This document shows, piece after piece, positions 7,912 through 17,803 of a stretch of 64,000 bases of DNA. Where the stretch lies: the NCBI GenBank assembly GCA_002391625.1, contig DGFJ01000034.1, positions 42,299 through 106,298 of the forward strand. The letters run 5' to 3'. Source of the stretch: Ruminococcaceae bacterium UBA3903 (GTDB lineage Bacteria > Bacillota > Clostridia > Oscillospirales > Acutalibacteraceae). Under the pieces are notes generated by a model. It was not told the origin of the DNA, did not search any database, and saw only the letters and a list, made by a program, of their open reading frames with translations. A program made the translations under genes and the position numbers. The stretch's first letter is position 1, and the number at the start of each line of letters is the position of its first letter.

Positions 7912-10434
7912 TCAATATTTAATAGTATCAATAGAGGTTGACACATCCTGCTTCATTACCCACCGTACAGGTAATATACACGATAACAACGAAACCAATA
8001 TTACTGCACCTGCCCCTATTAACGCAACAGGTATTACCGTATTAATTAGAACACTGGCATATGGTAAGGTAGCACTCATAGATACCACTGTAATAAAGCC
8101 TAATATGCTAACACCTCCTATTAAAATTCCTATTATACTGTGTTTAAGCGTGTCACGTATTATTATTCTTGAAAGCTGCTGCTTATCCATTCCAATAGCA
8201 CGAAGCAAAGCATAGCTTTTCAAATTACTTTTTACCTTTACGCTGTTTACCATCATCAAGGATAACAAAATAATTAGCATAAACACTGATACAATAAATA
8301 TTACAGGTGTTGTATAGGTAGTAACAATATTATTCCATTTTTCTGAAATTCCCAAATAATCAGTAATTGAAACGTTAACCCCATTGGACGCCTGCATATT
8401 CAAATACATTCTGGCATCATCTATTGCCTGCTTATCCTTAATATCACCTGTATATTTTATACTAACATTTTCGTAGGATAGGGTTGGGTCAACTGCCATC
8501 AGCACATTATCATTCATTATTATACAATTTTTTGAAGCTGCGTCCTGTAAGCCCTTTAGCACCGATACCTTGGCAGCCGAATCATACACAGCACCCACCG
8601 TTACGTCAAAGTTATGTATGGTTGGCACCTCTTCATTTCTGTCGTCATTAATCTTAGTAGTGTAGGTAACATATGATATGGTAAAGCTATCACCCACCTT
8701 AAAATAATCACCTAAAACAGCTATCTGTTCGCCACTGTTGAACTTTTCTGTGTCAATTTCACCCTGCAGCAACGCTGGTTCTAATTTACTTAATTGGTCA
8801 GTAGGAACGGCAGCCGTAATTAATCCATAAAGCTCCTGGTTACCGCTGTACCCCGCTGCCTCCATGCTTTTTCGTGTATCCTTATGGCCACCCATTTGTA
8901 TTAAGGACTCTGCATTTTTAACATAATCCTGTACCGACTGACACTGGGCTTTGTCATCTACCAACAGGTAAGTGCTTGTAAATACTCCTGTATTGCAAAA
9001 ATCTACAGATAAATTTTCATTGTCATTAATTTCCTTTACCTGTTCCTTGCTTAGCCCGCTGCCTCTTGGTACGTTGATATACAGCAAGCCGGCGTCATTA
9101 CTACCGCTAGAAACAAATGCCCGAAAATCCTCTTTTGTTTCCTCCGCCCGCAGCATATCATAGTAATATCGACCCATTGGCTGAATTTCTCCATAAAAAA
9201 AGCCAAAACACAGCAGCGCCATACAGCTGGCAATTAAGGCGATGGACATTATCATTTGAGAACGGTTGCTTTTACTGTACACACGTCCCCATAAGGCTAC
9301 AAAGGTTTTTGATTTTCTTCTGGATCTGCGGTTTTTGGGCAGCTTAATTGTATTGTAATCCAATGGTGCACGCTTACTGAAGGACAGCATCTGCACTGCA
9401 AAGGAGCCAACAACAACCACCAGACATATAGCCACAGATACTAAAAATGGTACTGTGCTTAGTATAAACAGATATTCTGCAGTGCCTATCGCATTCATTA
9501 TAGCAACTGCCAATAGATACACAGCAATGCCTATTCCACAACCAACAGCACAGGCAATAACAGCCATTACTATACCCTGTAATAAAAAGACCCTGTATGC
9601 CTGTCCACGCTTTAAGCCTATACATCGCATTAACCCAATATACTGCTCACGTTCCTTGTAGGTTACCTTAACAATATTATGAATACCCAAACAGGTCAGC
9701 AACAGAAAAAATACTGTTAATGAAATACTTATTGTATTAATAGAATTAATGCTTCTGGAATCAACATTAGCATTAATCTTATTATATTCACCACCAAAGT
9801 CAACTAGTGAATCACTGGTATCATCGTAATAAATATTAACACACATATTTGTACTGCTGTTTTCCCCTGTTATTACCTGAGGTGCTTTTGGTATATCCGT
9901 TCCAAATTTGTCAATATAGGTTCCATAGTTATGCATTATACCTGTTAGAGTATATTCCTTACTAATTACACCATCGCTGGTATTAATCTGCAATGTAACC
10001 CTTTCGCCAACCTTATTGGTAATACCCATGGAATAATATGTTTTTTCCTGTATTGCCACCTCGTCAGCAGCAGTAGGCATAGTGCCTTTTAACATACTCC
10101 AGTTTTGTAAATCTACCGCTGTGCTGTCGGCATAACCCATATAAATAAATTCCGATGTTTTTTCAGAGTACAACACACCATTTATATATACAGCGCCTGC
10201 ATCACTCTGCTTTAAGTTTTCATCAGTAACACGGCTTTTATCAACATTTAATGCATATGTACCAACAAAGCCGGACTCCTGTATGGCGAACTGCTCCAGC
10301 GACTGCTAATATGAACTATTAAACAGCTGTACTGCCAAAATAGCCCCTGTAAACATTGCAATACACAATATGGAGTACGTTACCTGCTTTATATGCTTTT
10401 TAATATATTTAAATACAAGTAAAAGTTCAATCAT
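7912..10434 (-). pseudogene. FtsX-like ABC permease, copy 2, interrupted by an in-frame amber codon
   Basis: From the ATG at 10434 the frame reads MIELLLVFKYIKKHIKQV and a first transmembrane segment, then meets TAG at 10308-10306 (codon 43), then continues open to 7912. The residues either side of the TAG match copy 1: SSY-stop-QSLEQFA against NYELSLTQYA, so the stop replaces one residue (Glu in copy 1). The remaining 754-codon stretch has all FtsX features (YKEREQYIGLMRCIGL, LKSYALLRAIGM) and an almost identical C-terminus (MKQDVSTSIDTIKY). The only downstream start (GTG at 10176) would remove helix 1 and has no good ribosome binding site. GGAGGG lies 10-13 bases ahead of the original ATG, inside the end of the ATPase gene. 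The lesion looks recent, or could be a sequencing error or strain variant. Confidence 0.85.
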
Positions 10435-10438
10435 TTTG

Positions 10439-11110
10439 TTATGATCCCTCCACCCTGCCATCTACAATGGTAATCACCCTGTCTGTCCTTTGTGACAATA
10501 AAGCATCATGGGTAACAATAACCTCTGTAATATTAAATTCTGACGACAGCTGAAGCAGCAGATCCATTACCTCTGTGCCACTTTTTCTATCCAAATTGCC
10601 TGTAGGCTCATCACAAAAAATCACCGCAGGCTTATTAATAACCGCTCTGGCAATAGCCACACGCTGCTGTTGTCCTCCTGATAATTCACCTGGCAGGTGA
10701 GAAAGCCGTGACGATATATCCAGCATGGTTACTATTTTATTCATATATTCCTTGTCCGGCTTTTTGCCATCCATTAACAGCGGCAGCACAATGTTTTCCT
10801 CTGCTGTCAGCTCTGGTACTAAATTATAGTTCTGAAAAACAAAGCCTATATTTCTTCTTCTGAACTCTGAAAGCTCCTTGTCGTTTTTCTTGTTAATATT
10901 TTCGCCATTAACCAACACATCACCTGAGGTGGGGGTGTCCAACGCCCCTAACAAATGCAGTAACGTAGATTTACCAGAACCGCTTGCACCCACTATTGAA
11001 ACGATTTCACCCCTATTTATTTGGATATTACAATTAACTAATGCCTTAACCGCCGCCTCACCAGTACCATATATCTTACACAGATCCTTAGTTTCTATTA
11101 TTTTGTCCAT
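10439..11110 (-). CDS. ABC transporter ATP-binding protein, LolD/MacB type (copy 2)
   Basis: The 223-residue ATPase keeps Walker A GASGSGKST, signature LSGGQQQRVAIARA, Walker B VIFCDEPTGNLD and the switch VTHD, so it looks functional by itself. It is a close paralog of the ATPase at 6424-7098; the segment around Walker A and D-loop is nearly identical while the C-terminal third varies. Its permease partner, starting 5 bases after its stop, carries a premature stop, so the product may be orphaned or may pair with the copy 1 permease. GGGTGATAAC precedes the ATG. Confidence 0.94.
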   Translation of the reverse strand: MDKIIETKDLCKIYGTGEAAVKALVNCNIQINRGEIVSIVGASGSGKSTLLHLLGALDTPTSGDVLVNGENINKKNDKELSEFRRRNIGFVFQNYNLVPELTAEENIVLPLLMDGKKPDKEYMNKIVTMLDISSRLSHLPGELSGGQQQRVAIARAVINKPAVIFCDEPTGNLDRKSGTEVMDLLLQLSSEFNITEVIVTHDALLSQRTDRVITIVDGRVEGS

Positions 11111-11128
11111 GTTATCACCCTTCTAATA

Positions 11129-11155
11129 ATGCGGGGTTACCGTGGTAGCCCCGCA
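11129..11155 (-). other. Strong intercistronic hairpin, copy 2
   Basis: ATGCGGGG-TTACC and GGTAG-CCCCGCAT pair over about 13 bp with a 2-nt loop, in the same place as the copy 1 hairpin (between secreted-protein gene and ATPase) but with different bases. Confidence 0.6.
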
Positions 11156-11171
11156 TATTGTCGTTTTATAT

Positions 11172-11285
11172 TTAGCTTATTCCTCCATATAACTCCCCAT
11201 CAAAATTTTCACACCAAACATTGCGAAACACTACAGGTCTGTTGTCATTAATTCCTACAAAGTTATTGTACGGCTGTAGCTCCAT
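11172..11285 (-). pseudogene. 3' remnant of a second secreted-protein gene
   Basis: The minus strand from ATG 11285 to TAA 11172 encodes 37 residues beginning MELQPYNNFVGINDNR and ending VWCENFDGELYGGIS. This aligns with the last 37 residues of the secreted protein at 7161-7625 (CEIQPLNNYISANNR ... VWYENYNGSVWGNDS). Nothing matching the signal peptide or the rest of the mature part remains upstream; 24 bases further up an in-frame ATG AGA AAA GAG TGA may be the fused relic of the original start. Spacing to the ATPase (61 bases) equals that in copy 1. Almost certainly non-functional. Confidence 0.75.
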
Positions 11286-11496
11286 TGATTTTCACTCTTT
11301 TCTCATACCAATTCTTCTTATTTTTTTATTACCTCTTTTTTCTTATAGACTTATTTACGTTGCAACATAAATCATCTTTTGATATAATTCGATGTTTCAT
11401 ATAAACATAAAACAAAATTACAAAACATCTTATATATCTAATAAAAATATATTATCATTTTATAATATATCTGTCAAGGTGTTTATTACAATATAT

Positions 11497-11541
11497 ATAA
11501 AAAAAAGCTAAAATGACAACATAATATGTATCATTTTAGCT
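11497..11541 (-). terminator. Terminator of the U32 family gene
   Basis: AGCTAAAATGA (11506-11516) pairs with TCATTTTAGCT (11531-11541); on the minus strand a run of eight T follows. The AT-rich stretch 11286-11496 between this and the cassette remnant shows no other structure. Confidence 0.85.
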
Positions 11542-11559
11542 TGTATTAAATTAATACTA

Positions 11560-12789
11560 TTAATTATTTCTTTGTTTTCTAAATAATGAGCCTGCTGGTA
11601 TTGGTACAGCTGATGGTATTTGAAGCTTTTCCATTGGGTGTGGTGCAGCTTGAACGCTTTCTCCCTTTTCATTAACAATAGACCTTACGGTAATCTCAAA
11701 GGGTATCCCGCTAGGTGGCAGCACATCCAGCACATCACCAACTAAAAATTTGTTACGCTGTGAGATATGCACTATACCATCGCTGTAATCCTCACAAAGT
11801 GCTACAACATCATAATGCCTTATATACCCGCCATTAGACGTAACCTGACCTGGTTCATTTCCTAGAAAAAAGCCTGTGCTGTACTCTCTGTGACTAATCT
11901 TATCCAGCTCAGCCTTTATCCATGGCTGCAGCTTATAATCGTTACCCATTTTATAATAATCGTCCAAGGCATGACGATATGCGTTAGTAACCACCGCTGT
12001 ATAATACGCTGACTTTGCCCTGCCCTCAATTTTTAAACTTGTAATACCACATTGTATAATCTGTGGAATATAGTCAATCATACACATATCACGGGAGTTG
12101 TACAAAAAAGTTCCCCCTTCATTTTCTTCCACAGGGAAATACTGACCGTCCCTGTTTTCTTCATATAAATGGTATTTCCACCTACACGGCTGTGCACAGT
12201 CACCACGATTAGCGTCCCTGCCTGTTAGGTAGCTAGAAATTAAGCATCTGCCAGAAAACGAAACACACATAGCACCGTGAACAAAGCACTCTATTTCTAA
12301 ATCCTTTGGAGTTTTGGCACGAATTTCTGCAATGTCATCAAAGGACATTTCTCTAGCTAAAACAACTCTGGCTGCACCCATATTATACAGTGTCCTGGCT
12401 GTTTCATAGTTAACAATACCTGTCTGAGTAGACATATGAATTTCTGTATTGGGTGCATACCTTTTTGCAAGCTCCATAACCCCTATATCAGCAACTATTA
12501 ACGCATCAACGCCTGCATTCTCCAAGCCCTCTAAGTACTCTGGCAAATGTAAAAGCTCGTTATTTCTAGGCAAGGTATTACAGGTAACATACAGCTTAGC
12601 ACCCTTTTCATGGGCAAGCTTAACCGCTTTTGCCATATCGTCATTATCAAAATTTTTGGAAGCAGTACGCATGCCAAACTCTTTACCTGCCAAATAAACT
12701 GCGTCAGCACCGAAATTAAGTGCTGATTGTAGACATTCTATATCACCTGCAGGTGATAAAATTTCATTTGGATGATTTTTACTTATCAT
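11560..12789 (-). CDS. trhP: U32 family protein, TrhP-like tRNA hydroxylation enzyme
   Basis: A 409-residue U32 (collagenase-like) family protein. The N-terminal barrel begins EILSPAGDIECLQSALNFGADAVY split as usual, and the family signature ECFVHGAMCVSFSGRCLISSY lies around 170-190. It is followed by GDCAQPCRW with the conserved cysteines thought to hold an iron-sulfur cluster. In Bacillus and E. coli, members of this size (TrhP) are needed for 5-hydroxyuridine in anticodon position 34; the older peptidase label is probably wrong for this clade. The mltG gene lies just upstream, matching the mltG-U32 order known from Firmicutes. AAGGAG precedes the ATG, and it has its own terminator. Confidence 0.85.
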   Translation of the reverse strand: MISKNHPNEILSPAGDIECLQSALNFGADAVYLAGKEFGMRTASKNFDNDDMAKAVKLAHEKGAKLYVTCNTLPRNNELLHLPEYLEGLENAGVDALIVADIGVMELAKRYAPNTEIHMSTQTGIVNYETARTLYNMGAARVVLAREMSFDDIAEIRAKTPKDLEIECFVHGAMCVSFSGRCLISSYLTGRDANRGDCAQPCRWKYHLYEENRDGQYFPVEENEGGTFLYNSRDMCMIDYIPQIIQCGITSLKIEGRAKSAYYTAVVTNAYRHALDDYYKMGNDYKLQPWIKAELDKISHREYSTGFFLGNEPGQVTSNGGYIRHYDVVALCEDYSDGIVHISQRNKFLVGDVLDVLPPSGIPFEITVRSIVNEKGESVQAAPHPMEKLQIPSAVPIPAGSLFRKQRNN

Positions 12790-12956
12790 TATTTTGTTCT
12801 CCTTAATTAATATAGTCAGGCACAGTCAGCACCGTTGCTACTAACCGCCTAATAAAACAGCTGCCAAGAGCTATCTATATTTTTTGTATTTTTCTACCGG
12901 TATTTAATATAATAAAGGTCTATCCTCACATATGGTTTTTACCATTATAACGTTAA

Positions 12957-12997
12957 TGAAAAAAGGAGCAGATAACACACTGTCTGCTCTGCTCCTT
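12957..12997 (-). terminator. Terminator of mltG
   Basis: GGAGCAG (12965-12971) and CTGCTCC (12989-12995) form the stem; on the minus strand TTTTTT follows. Confidence 0.85.
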
Positions 12998-13039
12998 TTA
13001 AAATATAGCTTGTCCTATTTAGATATAAAAAATATTAAA

Positions 13040-14659
13040 TTAATCTGTTGATAATCCTGCTTCTTCCATATTAATCAAATGCTGATCATATGTGGTGGCA
13101 TAGAATGCTTCCGCCGCCTCGTTTGTTGTCGCTGCCTTGTGACAGAAATAATAATAATCAGTAGAATCTGGATTAACAGCTGCGTCAATAGCCTTTAAAC
13201 CTGGGTTACAGATAGCTCCTGGTGGCAGGCAGGTAATGTTATAGGTGTTGTAATTACTCTTGAAGGTTGCCCTAATTTCTTGAGGTATATCATCCTCAGA
13301 GGCATACGGATAATACAATGTGGCATCGGATTTCATCTTGTTAAGCTCGCCATCACCGTAAGCATTTACACCGTCATATGCATCTGTATCTAATCTGTTG
13401 TAGAAAATAGAAGATATAACATACATATCCTTCTCGTTGGCAGCCTCGGCCTGTACCAGCGAAGCCATGTTAATAATTTCATCCACGGTCATATCTTTCT
13501 TTTCGGCTAATTCTGCTACTGGCAGCTCGCCAGTATAGCCATCATATGTCTGCTTTTCCTCGTAGCATTTTTGTTGGAAGTTGTTTAAAAATCTGCGTAC
13601 GGCATCGGAAGCATTTTCTCCAATGTAGAAATCGTAAGTATCTGGGAACAAATATCCCTCAAGCTTATACACACGTTTATCATTTGGCTTTATATCTTTA
13701 ACAAAGTCAAATTCATCATCAAATTCGTCAGAGTTACACGCATCCATAAATTGAGCCGCTGTACATACCTTTTTATCCTCTAATATTTGGGCACACTCAC
13801 GCACGCTCAACCCCTCTTTAAACTGTATCTGTACAGTTTCCTTTAGCTCACGACCGGACTGTAGGCTATTTAAAATAGCCTCATAGTCCATGTTAGAATC
13901 CATATTGTGAATACCAGTCATATAGTCGCTGTCTGATTTTGTTACCTTTGCATATAGTTTAAAGAAATCTGGTTCTTTGATTAACTCATTGTCTATTAGG
14001 ATTTGTACAACATCATCCAGCGTAGCGTTTTCAGGCACCTGTATTGCTACTGAATGAACATCCTCACTTCGTGACTGTCCCAACAGGTCGCTAAACTCTG
14101 TCCAAATAAAATTGCCTAATACAATAGAGATTATTAATATCATCGTCAGCCAAATAGCACGGAACATACAGCCGTTCTTTTCAGCTTTTTGCTTTCTACG
14201 TCTTTTTTCTGATTTTTTATAGGATTTTAGGGCTTCACGCTCCTCTTTATCCATTCTTTGTTTTTGTTCCTCACCACTGTAGCTGTTTAAATCTCCTGTA
14301 ATCTCAGGTGTGGCATTTTTGGATTCCTCAGCATCACTATTTTCCAGTAAAAAGTTGCCCTCATCATAGTCACGGGCAGCCTTATTAAAAGCCTCTAGCT
14401 CTCGTTCTTCCTCTGTTTTGCGAGGTTTAGCTTTTGGCTTTTCCTGTACAGGTGTTTCTGTTGCTGTATTAGGGATAGTTGATGGAGTAGCCGATTTGTC
14501 TGGTACATCATCATTAAGCCAGCTATCATTAATATTCAGCTTAAAGCTTTGCACCTTCTTTTTTCTAGCATCCATAATATCGTTACCATTTGCAGAGCCA
14601 ATAAACTCTCTGCTAGTATCGTTATTATTGGACGTGTTGTTTTTGTAATCATCGTTCAT
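13040..14659 (-). CDS. mltG: Endolytic peptidoglycan transglycosylase MltG (YceG family)
   Basis: A 539-residue single-pass membrane protein. A charged cytoplasmic tail of about 165 residues (many Lys/Glu, ending KKSEKRRRKQKAEK) precedes one transmembrane helix (AIWLTMILIISIVLGNFIW). The outer part has a LysM-like segment and the YceG catalytic domain with MASLVQAEAANEKD, where the first Glu aligns with the catalytic Glu of MltG, and LPPGAICNPGLKAIDAA near the end. MltG cleaves nascent glycan strands and is thought to set chain length. The cytoplasmic tail is longer than in E. coli. AAGGAAG precedes the ATG. Genes upstream run in the same direction. Confidence 0.95.
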   Translation of the reverse strand: MNDDYKNNTSNNNDTSREFIGSANGNDIMDARKKKVQSFKLNINDSWLNDDVPDKSATPSTIPNTATETPVQEKPKAKPRKTEEERELEAFNKAARDYDEGNFLLENSDAEESKNATPEITGDLNSYSGEEQKQRMDKEEREALKSYKKSEKRRRKQKAEKNGCMFRAIWLTMILIISIVLGNFIWTEFSDLLGQSRSEDVHSVAIQVPENATLDDVVQILIDNELIKEPDFFKLYAKVTKSDSDYMTGIHNMDSNMDYEAILNSLQSGRELKETVQIQFKEGLSVRECAQILEDKKVCTAAQFMDACNSDEFDDEFDFVKDIKPNDKRVYKLEGYLFPDTYDFYIGENASDAVRRFLNNFQQKCYEEKQTYDGYTGELPVAELAEKKDMTVDEIINMASLVQAEAANEKDMYVISSIFYNRLDTDAYDGVNAYGDGELNKMKSDATLYYPYASEDDIPQEIRATFKSNYNTYNITCLPPGAICNPGLKAIDAAVNPDSTDYYYFCHKAATTNEAAEAFYATTYDQHLINMEEAGLSTD

Positions 14660-14714
14660 ATAATAAGTTCTTCCTTTCTTTCAGGTAGTAACCATTAAAG
14701 GCTTATAATATATG

Positions 14715-15320
14715 TTAATCCCCGTTGGAATTATCAACGTTTATTTGGCTTATATACTTTTCAGTAATAAGCATATTCACAGGCTTATCAAAAAAACCAT
14801 GTGGAAGTATGTCGCTAACGGAGTTAACATAACACAACCCCGCTGTAAAGCCTTTAAACTGTGACAAAAACCTATCATAATAGCCCTTGCCATAGCCTAA
14901 TCTGTAACCCTCCTTGTCAAAGGAAAGCCCTGGCACAATACACAATCCATGTGAAAAGTCAGTAGCCCTTAGACAACAATCCGGTTTTGGTTCTAACACC
15001 CCAAAGGACGCTACTTCTAAATCAGCCAAAGAATGTATAATATAAAACTCCATTTTTCTGGTACCCGTCACACAGCGTGGTACAGCCACCAGCTTACCAT
15101 CCCATAAGGCTTTTTTAATTATGTTTATAGTATCTACTTCTATATCCTTGGATACATAAGAGAATAATATACTACAGTTAATATATTGTGGTAACGTAAA
15201 AAGCTTTTCTGCTATAGTGGTGTCGCACCCTTGCTTTTTGTCCTTTACCATATTACCACGCAATTTCTTATATTTATTGCGAAGCCCAGTTTTAACAGCC
15301 CTAATGTCCTTTATGGGCAT
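14715..15320 (-). CDS. fau: 5-formyltetrahydrofolate cyclo-ligase
   Basis: The 201-residue protein matches 5,10-methenyl-THF synthetase, which converts 5-formyl-THF to 5,10-methenyl-THF using ATP. Motifs seen are the N-terminal RNKYKKLRG, the middle segment with VPRCV and MEFY, and the C-terminal substrate loop CIVPGLSFDKEGYRLGYGKGYYDRFL. AAGGAG lies before the ATG inside the end of the DJ-1 gene, which it overlaps by 10 bases, so the two are probably co-translated. Confidence 0.95.
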   Translation of the reverse strand: MPIKDIRAVKTGLRNKYKKLRGNMVKDKKQGCDTTIAEKLFTLPQYINCSILFSYVSKDIEVDTINIIKKALWDGKLVAVPRCVTGTRKMEFYIIHSLADLEVASFGVLEPKPDCCLRATDFSHGLCIVPGLSFDKEGYRLGYGKGYYDRFLSQFKGFTAGLCYVNSVSDILPHGFFDKPVNMLITEKYISQINVDNSNGD

Positions 15321-15850
15321 TGTATTGACTCCTTAATTTTCATAGCAATATCATTATTTCTTAGATTTTTAACAAGCTCCAGTGCAAACTCCACAGCCAC
15401 ACCAGCACCTTTACCTGTAACAATTTTATTATCTGTAACAGTTGACATATTCAGAACATTAGCACCTGCCAGCTGTTCCTCGAACCCTGGAAAGCACACA
15501 GCGTTTTTGCCTTGCAATATATTCATATGTCCCAAAATAGATGGCGCTGCACATATAGCACCTATATATAAATCATTGTCAACACAATAGTTAATACACG
15601 CCTTAACAATAGGAGATTTTTCTAAATTTAGAGTTCCTGGCATACCGCCTGGCAACACAATGCCACTGATGTTTGCTGTAATGACATCCTTATCCTGCAT
15701 ATCAGCTACTACAGTAATACCATGTGCTCCATTTATAGAGCTAGAACCAATACCTACAGTTTTAACGTCTAACTCTGCTCTACGCAATATATCTACTGTA
15801 GCTAAGGCTTCTATTTCTTCAAAACCATGTGCAAGGAAAACATAAATCAT
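15311..15850 (-). CDS. DJ-1/PfpI family protein
   Basis: This 179-residue protein has the DJ-1 fold signature: AHGFEEIEALATVDILRRA at the start with the conserved Glu, GIVLPGGMPG, and the nucleophile elbow IGAICAAPSILG containing the reactive Cys, then GKGAGVAVEFALELV. Family members act as deglycases/glyoxalases or redox-sensitive chaperones; in Firmicutes the exact role is usually unknown. The ATG at 15850 is preferred (GGGAG 12 bases upstream); a TTG at 15862 would abut the ribosome binding site. It overlaps the downstream folate gene. Confidence 0.9.
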   Translation of the reverse strand: MIYVFLAHGFEEIEALATVDILRRAELDVKTVGIGSSSINGAHGITVVADMQDKDVITANISGIVLPGGMPGTLNLEKSPIVKACINYCVDNDLYIGAICAAPSILGHMNILQGKNAVCFPGFEEQLAGANVLNMSTVTDNKIVTGKGAGVAVEFALELVKNLRNNDIAMKIKESIQCP

Positions 15851-15873
15851 TTTAAAAGACAACTCCCTTATTC

Positions 15874-16734
15874 TTAATCAAACGTCATACCTAAATATGG
15901 ATAAATATCTGTGGATATATCTACATTATTGGTTTTCAGCCAACGTATCATACCAAATCTGTCAGCTTTATTTTCAGACAGCCAAGGTGGCAACCGCAAA
16001 TGATATTTTAATGCTGTAACATTGTTTTTCAATGTTGCCAACATAGTGATGTAATCCTGCTCCAAGCACATAAACTCAGTAACAAATACCGTATCCTTAC
16101 TTTCTCGGAAATATATTATATATCCCTTTTCACAACATAAAATACCGCCTCGGGATGCCGTGGCCTGCTCTATGGCAAAATCAATAATATTTTTACCCCA
16201 ATTAATACTCCCTATATTATTTCTACATATATTAAACCTTAATTGTTCAATATTGTCAAATGCTGTTTTAGTGACTGTTATTTTATCCAATCCACCGGTT
16301 TGTATCTCATCATATTTCAATGTAAAGCTTTTTGCCCTGCAAGCAGGTGTATAGCCCTGCTTTTCATAAAAATCATACAAGCTGTCATCAGCAGGTAGCA
16401 GCACAGAAAAAGCATCCCCCTTATTCACTGCACATTTCAACGCATACTCAATCAAATTATTCATTATACGCTGACCACGGCACTGTGGTAGGGTAGCAGC
16501 ACCATATAGGTAATGACCCTTAGCTGTACCTCTTTGGACATTTATCGTACATGGCACTAAAAACACATTGGCTAAAATCTTATTGTCATCTACTGCACAA
16601 TAACACATATCTACGGAAAGGTAGCTATTAAAAACTGGTATCACTTCCTCTACCTCTTCATTAAAACAAACTGCACATATATCTATAAGCTGTGGTAAAT
16701 ACTCTGATTCCGCTTTTTTGTATTGTATCACCAC
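15874..16734 (-). CDS. GNAT family N-acetyltransferase
   Basis: The 286-residue protein has an N-terminal GNAT domain: YLYGAATLPQCRGQRIMNNLIEYAL split across strand beta-4 and the acetyl-CoA pyrophosphate loop (Q-C-R-G-Q-R), then VLLPADDSLYDFYEKQGYTP. The C-terminal half (150-286) is a second, less conserved domain, as in Eis-like or two-domain GNATs. Substrate unknown. The start is a GTG (the first of two consecutive GTG) behind AAGGAAG. It lies upstream of the DJ-1 gene in the same direction, 11 bases apart. Confidence 0.85.
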   Translation of the reverse strand: MVIQYKKAESEYLPQLIDICAVCFNEEVEEVIPVFNSYLSVDMCYCAVDDNKILANVFLVPCTINVQRGTAKGHYLYGAATLPQCRGQRIMNNLIEYALKCAVNKGDAFSVLLPADDSLYDFYEKQGYTPACRAKSFTLKYDEIQTGGLDKITVTKTAFDNIEQLRFNICRNNIGSINWGKNIIDFAIEQATASRGGILCCEKGYIIYFRESKDTVFVTEFMCLEQDYITMLATLKNNVTALKYHLRLPPWLSENKADRFGMIRWLKTNNVDISTDIYPYLGMTFD

Positions 16735-16901
16735 TACACTTCCTTTACTGCTAAGAAATGATTTTTATACTAATCTTAATTAAGATAGAATTTGTGAGAA
16801 TTTTTTTATCATTAAGAGCATAGAACAACAGAAGTCCATAACCTACCGTCTACGATAACGTCCTGCAGTGAAAAAAAGCAAGCTCATAATAAACAATAGT
16901 G

Positions 16902-17792
16902 CTACTTTAAGGTAAACGAATACTTTTCTAACAAAATAGCTGGATGATAGGATAGCTTTGCTTTTCTCAAGCCCTCAATACCCAAATCCTCTTCTCTGTT
17001 AATATATTTATATGAAAGAAGCTTAGATGAAAACCCATTATTAATAGCTGCGTACAACAATCCGTCGTAGCCGTCAACTGCTTTTTCAAAGTGTACCACA
17101 AAGCAATCAGGGGTTATCTCCTCACCTACTGCCATAGCTACTGGTTTATCATCTATCCTTATTAGCCCACCTTTGAACCTTAACTGCTCAAAATGTTTAA
17201 AGGTTGACCTTATTGCACAGCTCTCGCTGGATAATCCCTGAGTACCATGTATCCCGTGAGCCTGACACCATATTTTAGCCACTTCCAAGGCATCGCTAAC
17301 ATTTGTACTATTTATCGGCTCATACGACCAATTATACTTCTGTGTAAATTTGTTAATATGATTTTTCTTACTGTGAAATTTTCTGCCCTTTAAATACGCC
17401 AAATCCTCTGCTAAATATATATATTCGGCACTGTCCCTAATATTGTCAATCTCAAAATGATGAGGATATAGCTGTTTAATAAAATTGGCCTGTTCCTCTC
17501 CGGAACAAAATATGGTTGTTTTGCGATTAAACTTTTTTCCATACGCCAATATATAATGCAGTGCCTTTTCCGTATCACCGTTGCCAACAGGAAAATCAAA
17601 ATACAGGTAATCCTTGTTATACGTATATGATGATAACAGCATATCGTTATAATGGCATATTTGTGTACCGTATGCTTTTCTCCACACGTAATTTGTGCCA
17701 AAGGGTGCAGAGCAATTTATCACATTTGTATTTTTTACTATATCCTCAACCCAGTCGATATCACTAAGCTGTGGTATATGAAATGAATCCAT
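16902..17792 (-). CDS. DUF2156 / phosphatidylglycerol lysyltransferase C-terminal domain protein
   Basis: The 296-residue soluble protein matches the DUF2156 family, built from two GNAT-like halves. Visible marks are LKGRKFHSKKNHINKF around 132-147, the acetyl-like fold GLIRIDDKPVAMAVGE, and the C-terminal motif YINREEDLGIEGLRKAKLSYHP. Relatives are the catalytic half of MprF and stand-alone proteins next to cell-envelope or tRNA genes. No membrane flippase part is present, so MprF function itself is unlikely. AAGGAGC precedes the ATG, and tmk lies 11 bases upstream, so it shares the thyX-tmk transcript. Confidence 0.85.
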   Translation of the reverse strand: MDSFHIPQLSDIDWVEDIVKNTNVINCSAPFGTNYVWRKAYGTQICHYNDMLLSSYTYNKDYLYFDFPVGNGDTEKALHYILAYGKKFNRKTTIFCSGEEQANFIKQLYPHHFEIDNIRDSAEYIYLAEDLAYLKGRKFHSKKNHINKFTQKYNWSYEPINSTNVSDALEVAKIWCQAHGIHGTQGLSSESCAIRSTFKHFEQLRFKGGLIRIDDKPVAMAVGEEITPDCFVVHFEKAVDGYDGLLYAAINNGFSSKLLSYKYINREEDLGIEGLRKAKLSYHPAILLEKYSFTLK

Positions 17793-17803
17793 TAAAATGC
17801 TCC

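Noticed and set aside
10176..10434. GTG at 10176 as the true start of the copy 2 permease
   Set aside because: Sequence upstream of it still encodes the conserved first transmembrane helix with a good ribosome binding site at 10434; the internal GTG has none.
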